64,000 nt of DNA from the NCBI RefSeq assembly GCF_018914005.1, contig NZ_JAHMHI010000001.1:620001-684000 (forward strand), written 5' to 3'. The stretch is from Mycoplasma zalophi. GTDB lineage: Bacteria; Bacillota_I; Bacilli_A; Mycoplasmatales; Metamycoplasmataceae. This document shows positions 52,842 through 63,672 of this stretch, piece after piece. Both the position numbers and the translations under genes were made by a program. Position 1 is the stretch's first letter. Every line of letters begins with the position of its first letter. Under the pieces are notes generated by a model. It did not search any database, had not been told where the DNA came from, and worked only from the letters and a program-made list of their open reading frames with translations.

Positions 52842-55046
52842 TTAATTTTCGTTTTGAGATTTTTGTAATTCAAATAATTCCTCAAGGTCAAATGAAAATG
52901 ACTCATCACCTCTTATTTTGAATAAAACGTTAGGATTTACAAATCCATTTCTTGTTTCTTGTTCACTCATTGGATTAGAAATTCAAGTAAATTCTCCGGC
53001 TTCTGTTTTTGTTTTTTTACCAGTAATAGGATCTACTTCATAAGCAACTGGTTTTTTACCAAATGATTTAGCAAATACTCCATCAACACGAATGCTTGTA
53101 GGATTACTTCTTTTTTCTACACTATAACCATTAACACGCTTTTCACGAGTTGAAGAAACATTTGTAAAGAAATTATTTTCATTGTAGGTTTTGTTTGTGT
53201 TGTTATATACAGTAATGTGAACGTGTGGCATTCATCCACCATTTGTATCTGGACTACCTAAAAATCCAATAATTTGCCCTTTTTTAACTACTTTTGGATG
53301 TGCTGGATCAATATTATCTGCAACAACATATTTTCTATTACCTGAAGTATAATTTAGTGGCGTTATTCCTATATCTTGACTTAAAGTTCTGTTACTATCT
53401 AAGTGAATAAATCCAATATACATTCAACTATCTAGATTATCATCTTTTATTTGGAAGTGTTTTTCAAATTCTGCTGGAGTTAAATTTAGTGTAGATTTTT
53501 TTACTCTCATCATTAAAGTTGTTCCAACTGATGATGCATCAGCTTTTTCTGAAGCATCATATTCTCTATTAAATATTCCAATAATTTCACCATCATATGG
53601 AGCAACTATTGGTGTAAATGAAGGTGCTAAATAATCTTCTCCAACGTGTAAAAAGTTAGGTACAGAAGTTTTTGCAGCATAAACTGATCTAGTTGAATCA
53701 TATCCACCTGATAACATATGTGTACCAAAGATATTGTAAATTGATTCATTTACTTTTGCTAAGTCTTCACGAGTTAAAGTATCTATTATAAAGTTATATG
53801 CATTAACATTTTCTTTTACAAAGTTATCTTCAAATGGGTTTGTGTAGTTTCCTACTCCGACTTTTTTATCAAAATCATAAGTTTTTTCATTGATTTTAGC
53901 CTGGAATTTTAATAATCCATTTCTTAAATCTATTGGTGTGTATGAAACTATTTTATAAACAGCATCTTTATTATTTGAATAAAAAACAAAATCATTAGCA
54001 GTTAAGTTTATAAAATCAGCATTATAAATGTTATTATTTTTTATTGAATATAAAACATTATTGCTTAATTTTTGATCTAAAAATACATTTTGTCACTCTT
54101 CATTTAGTTCAATTTCTTTATGAATTGTAAATCCAACATTAGTTTTACTTTCTTCTGTTAATTCTTTGGTTTTTCTATCTTGTTCAAATAATCCATTTGC
54201 AATTCTTATTGATAGAGTAATTTTATTTAATTCTTGATTATTTGTTAAATCAATTTCATTTACAAAAATATTAATTCCTTGACCTGGATATTTTTGTTTT
54301 AAAGCATCTAAATCAAATCCACTAAGTTTTATTATGCTATTTAGTTGTTTAGTTGATAATTCATTAATGTTATATTTTTTTAGTAATGCAACAAATTCAT
54401 CTTTTTTAGTATCATCAAAAGTTACTTGAATATTTTCACTATTAATTTGTTTTTGTAATTCTTGATTTAATTTATCTACTTCTTGATATTTTTTAATATC
54501 ACTAGCTTTTAATTTAATTCCTTTTAATGTAAATTCTACTTTGTGTTCAGTAAATAATTTTTTGTTATTGTTTTCAATTTCAGCAGGTACAAGAACCTTA
54601 ATTGGTAAAATCACGTTGTGAATATTTGCTGAATCTACTCTAATATTATGATAATCAAATTTGTAGTTTATTTTATTTACAAATAATTGATCTATTTTTA
54701 ATTGATCTACTAATATTTTTTTAAATGCATCAAAATCAAAATCAAAATGTCTTGGAACATAATCGTTTTTTGAAAAATCAGTAAATTCAATTTTAGAAGC
54801 ATCTGCTTCTTCATTCTTGAATTTAAACACTTCATTTGTTTTATCGTTGTATTTAAAATAATTAGCTACTGGTTCAAAATGAAATCCAGAATTTAATTGA
54901 CTAAAAACATTGTTATTTTCATTTTTTGTAGTTTCATTTATGTCCGTACTATTTGCGTTTTCTGTTTTTGGGCTCGCACAAGCTGCCACTGTAAATGGTA
55001 AGGTTAATGCGGGGATTAATAACAAATTATAAAATTTCTTTTTCAT
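52842..55046 (-). CDS. Lipoprotein with M23 (lysostaphin-type) metallopeptidase domain
   Basis: 734 residues. Signal peptide ending in lipobox VAAC (Cys23), then an Asn/Lys-rich helical and beta region of unknown fold (30-430). From about 455 to 615 is an M23 domain: 'HVGEDY' (His467, Asp471), 'PIVAPYDGEIIGI', 'GFIHLDSN', 'VKKGQIIGFLGSPD' and 'PHVHITVY' (His608, His610). The zinc ligands of the family (HxxxD and HxH) are all present, so the enzyme may be active. M23 enzymes cut peptidoglycan cross-bridges or Gly-rich peptides. Mycoplasmas have no peptidoglycan, so the target must be other. Ribosome binding site AAGGAAAA. Confidence 0.88.
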
Positions 55047-55055
55047 ATTTTTTCC

Positions 55056-55946
55056 TTAAAAATTTATTCCTGCTCCTGAATTTATAGTAATTTGTGCTAC
55101 GATTAAACCAAATATTAAAGGAATTGTTATGCTTAAAGATGAAGTAATTGCAAAACTTCATGAATCTTTAATAATATTCGTTTTATTTATTAATTTTTTC
55201 TGTTTCTTTATTAATTGATATAAAGCGAAAATTACAGTCATTATAAAGTTAATAAAAGTAAAGAATATATGAAATGCATAATATCCAAAATAAGATGATA
55301 TGTATATTGTAAATGCAATAACAGCAAGTGTTAAAAACATTTTATCATATGGAGTTGCTCCATAATTTGTTTGGTTTACGTAGTTTAAAAGTGGTACTGT
55401 GGTAGTAAATAATGAAATAAATATTGCCTCTTTAATAGCAAAATATTTAGCATTATTGTTAGCTTTATTATTTATTTTAAATGTATTTAAAAGACTTATT
55501 TCTTTTAAGCTGTCAGAGTATTTTTCAACATCTTTAAAAAAGTTTCTTAGTAAACAATATAAAGGTACAAAGGTTATAAAGCCAGCTAAACCACCTAAAA
55601 GTTGTCCGCCAATTAAATATCAAATCCCAGTAAAAATGGGTTCAAATGTTTTCTTAGTTACATCTACACCTTGAAGCATTGCTTGTAATAAAACCACAAT
55701 AGGATTTGCTAAAGCAAATGATCTTCTATCTGATAAAAAGAAGCTTCATGATCAAGGAATAATAAACATTAAAAATGTTGCAAATGTAAAACCTAATGTC
55801 ATAAATAACTTATTATTTTCTTTTTTATTTAACTTTGCAAAAAATATTCAAAGTGTAACAAAGAAAATTAATGTATAAACAGCAATAAATTCATACATAA
55901 AACCAGTTGAATTTCAACTTTTTGCTAATAATTGCTTTGGTGTCAT
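55056..55946 (-). CDS. Integral membrane protein upstream of the M23 lipoprotein
   Basis: 296 residues, six or seven membrane segments. It carries 'FALANPIVVLLQAMLQG' and 'WYLIGGQLLGGLAGFITF', which recall the first NPA loop and third helix of aquaglyceroporins. I find no convincing second NPA box, so the resemblance may be accidental. Very strong ribosome binding site AGGAGGAGAGAG. Its stop is 9 nt before the M23 gene, so the two are co-transcribed. The role is unknown; the linkage suggests a joint function with the M23 lipoprotein. Several TGA Trp codons. Confidence 0.72.
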
Positions 55947-56044
55947 TTTCTCTCTCCTCCTATTTTTTATAATAATAATTATAAATTATTAAAAAAATAA
56001 AAATATTTTAATACGGAAAAAATGATAATTTATCGTGAAAAAAC

Positions 56045-56091
56045 AAAAAAATCAAAAATAACGTTTAAAATAATGCTATTTTTGATTTTTT
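56045..56091 (-). terminator. Terminator after the azoreductase gene
   Basis: ATCAAAAATA pairs with TATTTTTGAT across 16 nt, followed on the minus strand by TTTTTT. It separates the azoreductase from the membrane-protein gene. Confidence 0.75.
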
Positions 56092-56107
56092 AATTTAATA
56101 ATAATGA

Positions 56108-56710
56108 TTAGAATTTTGAAGCTGCGTCAACAATTCTATCCATGTGTTTTTCAATGATTTGATCTCTTGTTCAACCTGCATACATTGGGGTTTTTGTTCC
56201 ATCAATCATTAAAGGCTCTTTAACTTTTGCACCAACAAATTCAAATGTTCCTTTAATTAAAGCAGTATGACTTCCTCATAAATATCATCCAAATGGTGCC
56301 CCTTGTGTTGCTAATATTTGAACTTTTAAATGTGGTAATAATCCAACTGCATCTCCATCTTTTGAATATTTGTAACTAAATGTTTTGTTTGCTACTAAAA
56401 CGTGATCTAAATAATTTCTAGCTAATGCTGAAATACTGAAGTTTGTCATTGGAGCAACAAAAATAATTTTGTCTGTATTTTTTAATTGTTCAATATATTT
56501 ATCTGAATCTTCTTCATTTCAGTATTCTGGACCCATATTTTTTGAATCAATAGTTTTGTGAGCCATTTCTACTTCATTTAAATCTAATTCTTCAACTTCG
56601 TCTTGTGGATTTGCCGCTAAATAAGCTTTTTTAAACACTTGTGCCATTCCATATGAAATTGATAAGTCTTTTGAAACTGGTGATGTATTAATAATTAAAA
56701 CTTTTGCCAT
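56108..56710 (-). CDS. FMN-dependent NADH azoreductase-type flavoprotein
   Basis: 200 residues, full length for AcpD/AzoR. 'MAKVLIINTSPVSKDLSISY' is the flavodoxin-like phosphate loop, 'KIIFVAPMTNFSISALARNYLDHV' the AzoR 'aPMyNf.iPs.LK.yiD', and 'QILATQGAPFGWYLWG' the FMN-binding turn. It reduces quinones or azo compounds with NADH and can protect against quinone and thiol stress. Its promoter carries a CIRCE-like HrcA operator, unusual for this family. TGA codons are Trp. It stands alone between two terminators. Confidence 0.92.
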
Positions 56711-56742
56711 GATAAAATCTCCTTACTTTTGATGTTTATATT

Positions 56743-56769
56743 TTAGCACACTTTTTATTAAAGTGCTAA
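56743..56769 (-). promoter_or_regulatory. CIRCE-like HrcA operator in the azoreductase promoter
   Basis: TTAGCACAC-N9-AAGTGCTAA at 56743-56769. The CIRCE consensus is TTAGCACTC-N9-GAGTGCTAA, so 16 of 18 arm positions match and the 9-bp spacer is exact. A -10-like TAAAAT (minus strand, about 56738-56743) abuts it and the azoreductase ATG is 33 nt downstream. HrcA binding would repress this promoter until heat or protein stress. Confidence 0.75.
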
Positions 56770-56840
56770 ATAAAATCAAAAAATTAAAAAAATAGTAAAA
56801 AAATCATTGAAAAATCGTTTTTTTATAAATTTTACTTTTT

Positions 56841-56872
56841 AAAAAATAAAGTACCTAGTTGTAGGTACTTTT
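56841..56872 (-). terminator. Terminator of the helicase-nuclease gene
   Basis: AAGTACCTA pairs with TAGGTACTT around GTTG, with T-rich sequence on the minus strand. It lies 21 nt beyond the helicase stop. Confidence 0.8.
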
Positions 56873-56892
56873 AATTCAATATATTTACTTTT

Positions 56893-59800
56893 TTATAGTG
56901 ATTTATAAATATCACTTTCTTTTTCATAAATTATTAGATTTTCTTGAACCATTTTATCAAGAACATTTTCTAAAAATTGTTTTGTAGTTGTGTTTAAAGA
57001 TGTATAACCTAAATAACTAATTATTAATCTCATTAGTGAATTTTGGTCAATTATTTTGACTGAATTAATAATGCGTAAAATTAAATCAACAAATTCAAAA
57101 TAATAAACAGTTTCAGGCGATCTTTTTGTTGCTTTTTTGAATTTTATAGTATTTTTATCAATATCAGGAGCAATAATGAAATCTTCATTAAATACAAAAT
57201 TTTCTTTTTTTAATAATGAAAATATTCTATTTGCAAAATCCTGTACATATGATGAATATACTTTTCGATTAAATATAAAAGTAAGAATTTTTTTAATGTG
57301 AGAAATATGTAATACTTGATATTCAGTAATTAATTCTTTTAATTTATCAGTTGCATATGAAGCATTAGAATTGGATAATACATTTGAAAATAAATATTCA
57401 TCGTCAAAATCTGGTAATGTAAGAAATTCTATTTTAGTTTCTTCTTTTTTTACTACACTAAATAAGTGATTTTCTACTTTATTTGCAATTTGCCTTTTGT
57501 TTGGGTGAATATTGATGCTTTTAAGCACATTTTTAATTTTGTTTAATTGATTTGATTTGTTTGTAAATCAATCAGTTGATCAAATGCGATGAATTGTTCA
57601 ACCTCTTTTTTCTAAAACTTCTTGCCTTAATCTATCTCTATCCCTGGCTGTTTTTGATGAGTGGTATGTAGAACCATCACATTCGATTCCTAAAATATAA
57701 TTATTTGGATTATTAGGATCAACAATTGCTAAATCTATTCTATATCCTGAACTCCCCACTTGTGTTTTTACTTTATAACCTAATCTATTTAATTCATTGT
57801 AAACTTCTTCTTCAAAAGGTGAATCAAATTCAATAATATCATCATTATTATCAATTAAAGGATTTATACCAAACTCAGCAGTTTCTAAATAAGTTTTTAG
57901 GAATTTAACTCCACGACCTTCTGCTCTATTTAAATCAATATCTTCCGATTTTAAAGAAGAAACTAAAATAACTCCTCTTTTTGCCCGCGTAAAGGCGACA
58001 TTTAAACGTTTATACCCATTTTCATTATTAATAGGCCCAAATCTCATTGAAATTTTGTTATTTAAATCAGGTCCATATACTGAACTTATAATAATAAATT
58101 CTCTTTCATCCCCTTGAACTGTTTCAATATTTTTTACAAAAAAATTATCTTCTTTTTCACGACTGAAAAATTCACTATATTGAGGGAATTTTTGTTTGAA
58201 TTTGTCAATTTTTTTCTCGATATGTAGTTGTTGTTCTTGATTAAAAGTAACAACTCCTACACTACTTTCTACTCCATAGTTTAATATTATTTTTTCTATG
58301 GTTTTAATTACCTCATCTGCTTCTTTTTCATTTTTTCTTTCAACAAATAAACCATTTACATATATTTTATTAATTCCCTCAAATTCTTTTGGTTTTAATT
58401 TTGAAGGAAAAGTAATTAAATTATTATAAATTTCTCTATTAGAAGGATATATTAGTTCTTCAAAAACTGACCGATAGTGTCACCTTAATTTAATTGTATT
58501 TAATGAAATATTAGCCATATTAAGAATTGAATCAAAACCTTTTATTGATACTGAATCATCATCGTCTTCTGTTATTTCATTATCTTGATCAATTAAATTA
58601 AAGAAGTTAGTTGGTGGTAATTGTTCACTATCACCAACAATTATTATTTGTTTTGCACGATAAATTGCACCAATCGCTGTTTCAGGTTTTACTTGCGATG
58701 CCTCATCAAAAATAACTGTATCAAATTCAATATTTGCATCTTTTAAGTAAGCACTTACTGAAAGAGGTGACATCATTAAACAAGGCTTAAGTTGCAATAG
58801 TAAGTTGGGAATTTTTTCAAATATCTTTTTAAAAGGCATGATATTTCTTGATTTATTTGCTTCTGCCTTAAGGATTTTAATTTCGATATTTTGACTATTT
58901 AAACCATTGCTATTAGGTATGTTGTTTAGTAAATTAGCTTCAACTTTTGCTTTTGCTAATTCTTTTACATTTTGTTCTACATTTATAAACATATCTCTAA
59001 AAGTTTCTAAGCTTGAGTCATTAAATTCTTGCATATCTTTTGTTATTATTGTATCAATAATAAGTTTGTAGAAACGTTTAATAAAAACATTATAAAAATT
59101 CTTAGTTATTTTAGCTTCTAAAATTTTTGTATAAAAATCTGCTAATTCTAGGTCATTTAATTCAGATTTTACTTTATTAATTCGAACCATCATACCAAGA
59201 TCATTGTGAGTATTGTTTAAAAAAGTTAATTTTTCTTTTAATTGTGGAATTGATAAGGTGTCAAAATCAAAGATATTTTTTTCAAAGTTTGAAGATATGT
59301 AATCTAAATTATCTAAAAATTTATTTATTAATTCCAATGTTTCTTCTATATCATTTTTGTATCTAATATCAAGATTTACAATTTGTGTTAACTTGATTTT
59401 ATCAATAGTAAAATCACTAATAACATTGTATTTATTGATTGAACTGATTAATTTTAAAGATAATTGAATGTCTTTTAAATTATTAATTTCTAAAATACCA
59501 GGTGCAAAATTTAATGTATTTTTTATTTCATTTAATTTATTATCTAAGGATTTAAATTTCAGTAAATTATCAAGATTATTGTGTATTAAATTTTTATCTT
59601 TTGATTTTGAGAATTTTTTTAAAATTTTATTAACAAAAGATCATTTTACACTTAAAAAACGCAAAGGATTTTTATATTTTTCTTTGTAGTTTTGTACAAA
59701 TTTATTTACATTAGTTTGTGTTATTTTTAAATCAAAAATTCCACTTAAATTATTTTCTAGTTCTTTATATTCTTTTAATGTTAATAATAGAAGATCGTAT

Positions 59801-61542
59801 TTTTCAATTTCATCATCAATATTATTTAGGTATAATATTTTTTCATCTATTTTTATATTTAAATTAAGAATTTGTTCAAAAATATCTTTTAAGTATGTAA
59901 TATTTTTTGCAAAACTTTGATCATTTATTGTTATTGACTTGTGGACTGAAAGAATCTTTTTATATACATCTTGAGCAAGAGTGCTAATTGAATTTAATTT
60001 TTGAATTATTTCTTCTTTTTCTTGAATATTTATTTTTGTTCATTTACTTCCTCATCAAGGGTTATTTGAAACATTAAAGTTAAAATATTGGCAACATGTT
60101 TCAAATTCATTGATTGTGATTTTTAAATCTTCAAGTTTTTGTGAATTTATAGATTCTAAATTATTTATTGCAAACAATAAATCTTTTGTTTGTTTTAAAG
60201 TGTAATATTTTCCAATTAATCTATATAAACTTATATTTAGCGGTTTTCTTAATTGTAATAATTCTTTTCCATATTTACTTAAATAATCAACTGTTTTTTT
60301 GTAATTGTGTACTAAGTTTTGCGAACTATTTTGATCAATTATCAGTTTATTTTCACCCTTAGTTAAAGAATCTGCAAGATTTTTTAGCACTTCTTTTTTA
60401 TTTAAATCAATACTATGAATTGGAATAGAATAATCAGATAAGCCAATTTTATCTAAATTATTATAAACAACATCAAGTGCAGCTTTTTTCTCAGCAACGA
60501 AAAGAATTTTTTTATTTCTTGCAAGAAGTTCAGTAATTATATTTGTAATTGTGTGTGATTTTCCTGTACCTGGAGGCCCTTGTAAAATAAAACTTTGACC
60601 CTGAATAGCACTTTGAATTGCAACTTCTTGTGATGAATCTGAGTCAAGAATATGATAATAATTATTAATGTCAATTTTTTCTTCAACATTTGACTCATTT
60701 ATTACATCAAATGGTTCTTTTTGAATTTCTTCACCCAACATAGATTGAATAAATTTACTATTAATAATTTTATTTTCATTTTGTTCTAAGTCTGCAAATA
60801 TATTTATTTTAGAAAAACTAAAAGTATCTAAATAAACATTATCAATAAAACCTCAATTTTCGTCTTGAAAGTGTTGCTTTAATATTTGTTTTATTAAATT
60901 ATATTTTTCAATATTTGTTTCTGCTTGTTCAAGTTCTTCAATATTTATTTTAATTCCGAATGAGTAATTTAACTTTTTAATAAGTGTAATATTTGGTATT
61001 AAAATAGATTCTTCATTAAATATTAAATTAAATGCGCTGTTTTCTTTTATATTTTTTTTACTTTTTAATTTAGTTTGAATAAACATTAAAGGTGAATAGT
61101 AATTTAAATCACTTTCTTCTTCTCGTCATTTTAGCAATCCAACAGCTAAAAATAATGTATTAATTGAATATTGATCAATAAAATCAAGGTATTTTTTGCT
61201 AATTTTTTTTAGTACATTCACTTGATCTTTTTTATCAATATCTGAATAAAAAACATTTTCTTTTAATGAATTTTCAACTAATAATAAGTCATTATAGTTG
61301 TAATGTTTAATTATTTTTGAGTCTTCAGTATTTTCATTTTTGTAATTTATATTTGCAATTTCAAATGATTTTTTATCTTCAATAATGTTTAAAATTTGGT
61401 TTAAATCAGGGCTTATTATTTTAAGTCTAGATAAATTTTTTGAAGGATTAAAAGAGTAATTTAAAGCTTTGTTTCTTAAAGATAAATCTAATAAATCCCC
61501 TTTTCATGTTTCTGTACTTTTAATAATTTTATCTCTATTCAT
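56893..61542 (-). CDS. SF1 helicase with DUF4011-type N-terminus and Vsr-like nuclease domain
   Basis: 1,549 residues. The N-terminus (1-265) begins 'TETWKGDLLDLSLRNKALNY', the DUF4011 hallmark. The helicase is split: Walker A 'LQGPPGTGKSH' (Lys328), a 500-residue coiled-coil insert, then Walker B 'VIFDEASQ' (about 946), 'VGDSEQLPPT', and 'RLNVAFTRAKRG' motif VI near 1187. A PD-(D/E)XK nuclease of the Vsr/MTES_1575 type follows: 'SPFEEEVYNEL', 'RIDLAI' (Asp1270) and 'GIECDG' (Glu1287). The C-terminus (1310-1549) recalls DUF3320. This architecture is known as a single-gene anti-phage candidate. No methyltransferase is adjacent. Ribosome binding site TTGGAG. Confidence 0.85.
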
Positions 61543-61687
61543 ACACACTCCAAGATACAAATAATTTATGTAATTTTTAAATAAATAAATTCATTTTAAA
61601 ATATATATAAATTATACATTAAAGATCAATACCTTTAATTTAGTAGTGTAATTAGCGAACTAATTTATTAAATGATAAAAAAAGTAA

Positions 61688-61708
61688 TAAAAAAACCACT
61701 TTCGTGGC
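61688..61708 (-). terminator. Terminator of tRNA-Gly
   Basis: CCAC pairs with GTGG around TTTC, followed on the minus strand by a T-run. It lies 15 nt after the tRNA 3' end. Confidence 0.6.
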
Positions 61709-61722
61709 GGTCATTGCTGATA

Positions 61723-61796
61723 TGGTGCAAGCGAAGGGAATCGAACCCTCACAGTCAGCTTGGAAGGCTGAAGTTCTACCATTAAACTACACTCGC
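61723..61796 (-). tRNA. tRNA-Gly(UCC)
   Basis: 74 nt with encoded CCA. The minus strand starts GCGAGTG, pairs with CGCTTGC at the 3' end, has T-loop GGTTCGATTCC and anticodon loop CTTCCAA, giving anticodon UCC (Gly). D-loop TAGTTTAATGGTAGAA is normal. Confidence 0.95.
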
Positions 61797-61887
61797 TTTT
61801 TGTTTGTTGCTTTAATATTATACATAAAAAAAATTAAATTTATAAAAAAAATTTATTTTTTAAATATTTTAATATTAACAAACAAAA

Positions 61888-63408
61888 TTATAAAACAGGT
61901 TTAAATAATTTACCTAATAAATACATAAATCTGCTATGTTTTCTTTTGAATAATTTTTCATATGCTTCTTTATCATGTAATTTATTATATTGTTCAAATA
62001 TTTGTTTTATATCTTCGGTTGCTTCTCCAATATAAAAATTAGCAATTTCAAATTGTGAATAAAAGCTTCTATAGTCTAAATTCATAGTTCCTAAATAAGC
62101 AATTTTATCATCAATAACTGCCATTTTAGCATGTAAGAAAGTGTTTTTAACAATAATAACTTCTAATCCATATTCTACAAGAGTTTTAAGATTATCAATG
62201 GTTGCATAGTAAACATAATTTTTATCTGAAAAACCAGGAATATAAATAGTAACTTTTATACCTTGAGATAAAACTCCAATAATAGCCATTTCTAAACGTT
62301 TTGTAGGAATAAAATATGGAGTACTAAAAGATATAGAATTTTCTGCTTCCATTAATATTTTAATTAAAGTACTTTCAAGAAGAGGGTAATCAGTGATAGG
62401 ACCATCTTCAATACTTGTTATTAAATTTTGGTAATCAATTTGTTCGTGCTTAAAAAAATAAGTTTCTGAATTTTCAATAATTTTATATGATTGTTTTTGT
62501 CAATCGTATAAAAAAAGTTTAACGTAAAAATCGTTAGCAGGACCTATAAGTTTTATATTTGAATCTTTTCAAACACCATATTTTTTTGAGTAATTTGCAT
62601 ATTCATCTGAGATATTGCATCCACCTGTATATGTAATATTTCCATCGATAATAATAAATTTTCTGTGTGAACGGTATGTTCCTACACTTGTTATAAAAGG
62701 AAAAGCAATTTTCTCTGCTTTTGTTATTTGAATTCCACTATCTTCAAGATTTTTTAGTACTATGCTTGGCATATCTCATGATCCAAAATCATCTACTAAA
62801 ATTTTTATTTCTACGCCTTGTTTAACTTTTTTTAGTAGTATTTCTTTTAATTGATCAAAAATTTCTCCGGGTTTTATGATGTAAGTTTCAATAAAGATAT
62901 ATTTTTGTGCTTTTTCTAATTCTTTGAATATGTCATAAAAAAAATGAAAACCGTTGTCAAAGGTTATGATATTAGCTGGTAAAAGCAATCTATTGCTCAT
63001 TTTAGAAATTTTTTCAAATTCACGAAATTTTTCATTTTCTTTAAATTTTGTTAAGTCATATTTTTGTTCATTAACAAAAATTTCAGAAGTTTCTTTTTTA
63101 TATTCAGAAATAGTCATTGATTTTAAATATTTTTGTCCAAATATTATGTATAAAACATGTCCTATCAAAGGAAAAATTGCAAAAATAAATTGTCAAGATT
63201 GTTTACTTTCAGAACTTCTATCTTGACTAAAAATAATTAAATTAAAAATTAAGTTTAGAAAATATAGTGCAATAAGAATTGCAAATAGCACCTTGTTGTT
63301 GTATTTACTAAAAAAATATAAAATAAAAGTAATGCTTATAAATAGCAATATTAACAATATATAGTAAATAACTGTTTGAATTTTTTTATTATTTAAATTC
63401 TTTTTCAT
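61888..63408 (-). CDS. cls: Cardiolipin synthase (phospholipase D family)
   Basis: 506 residues. Two N-terminal membrane helices (about 12-34 and 38-60) lead to two phospholipase D modules. The catalytic HKD motifs are 'HRKFIIIDG...TGGCN' and 'HAKMAVIDD...LGTMN', both intact (HxKx4D). It joins two phosphatidylglycerol molecules into cardiolipin and glycerol at the membrane. Total length is normal for bacterial Cls. TGA Trp codons appear in 'DFGSWDMP', 'KYGVWKDS' and 'LYDWQKQ'. Confidence 0.95.
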
Positions 63409-63440
63409 TATAAAAATTATACAAAAAAAGTATAAAAAAA

Positions 63441-63531
63441 TGGCGGATTGGAGAGGATTTGAACCTCCGCGGGAATTGCTTCCCCTACAGTCTTAGCAGG
63501 ACCGCCTCTTCAGCCTCTTGAGTACCAACCC
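63441..63531 (-). tRNA. tRNA-Ser(GCU)
   Basis: 91 nt with a long variable arm and encoded CCA. The minus strand starts GGGTTGG, pairs with CCAATCC, and has T-loop GGTTCAAATCC and anticodon loop CTGCTAA, giving GCU (Ser). The GTAGGGGAAGCAATTCCC variable arm is typical of class II tRNAs. Confidence 0.95.
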
Positions 63532-63618
63532 ACATTTAAAGTGTATTTATATTATACATAAAAAAATATTTTTTTCATACATAACTCTATTTTTCTACGT
63601 TTTTTATTTACTTTAAAA

Positions 63619-63640
63619 TAAAAAAAGCCCGAAGGCTTTA
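63619..63640 (-). terminator. Terminator of dnaK
   Basis: AAAGCC pairs with GGCTTT around a CGAA loop (TTCG on the minus strand), followed on the minus strand by a T-run. Confidence 0.85.
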
Positions 63641-63672
63641 ATAATTATTATGTGAATTGGGAAAAATATATT

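Noticed and set aside
52842-55046. Four separate short genes in the M23 lipoprotein region
   Set aside because: The breaks are all TGA codons, read as Trp in this organism. The M23 motifs continue across them in one frame.
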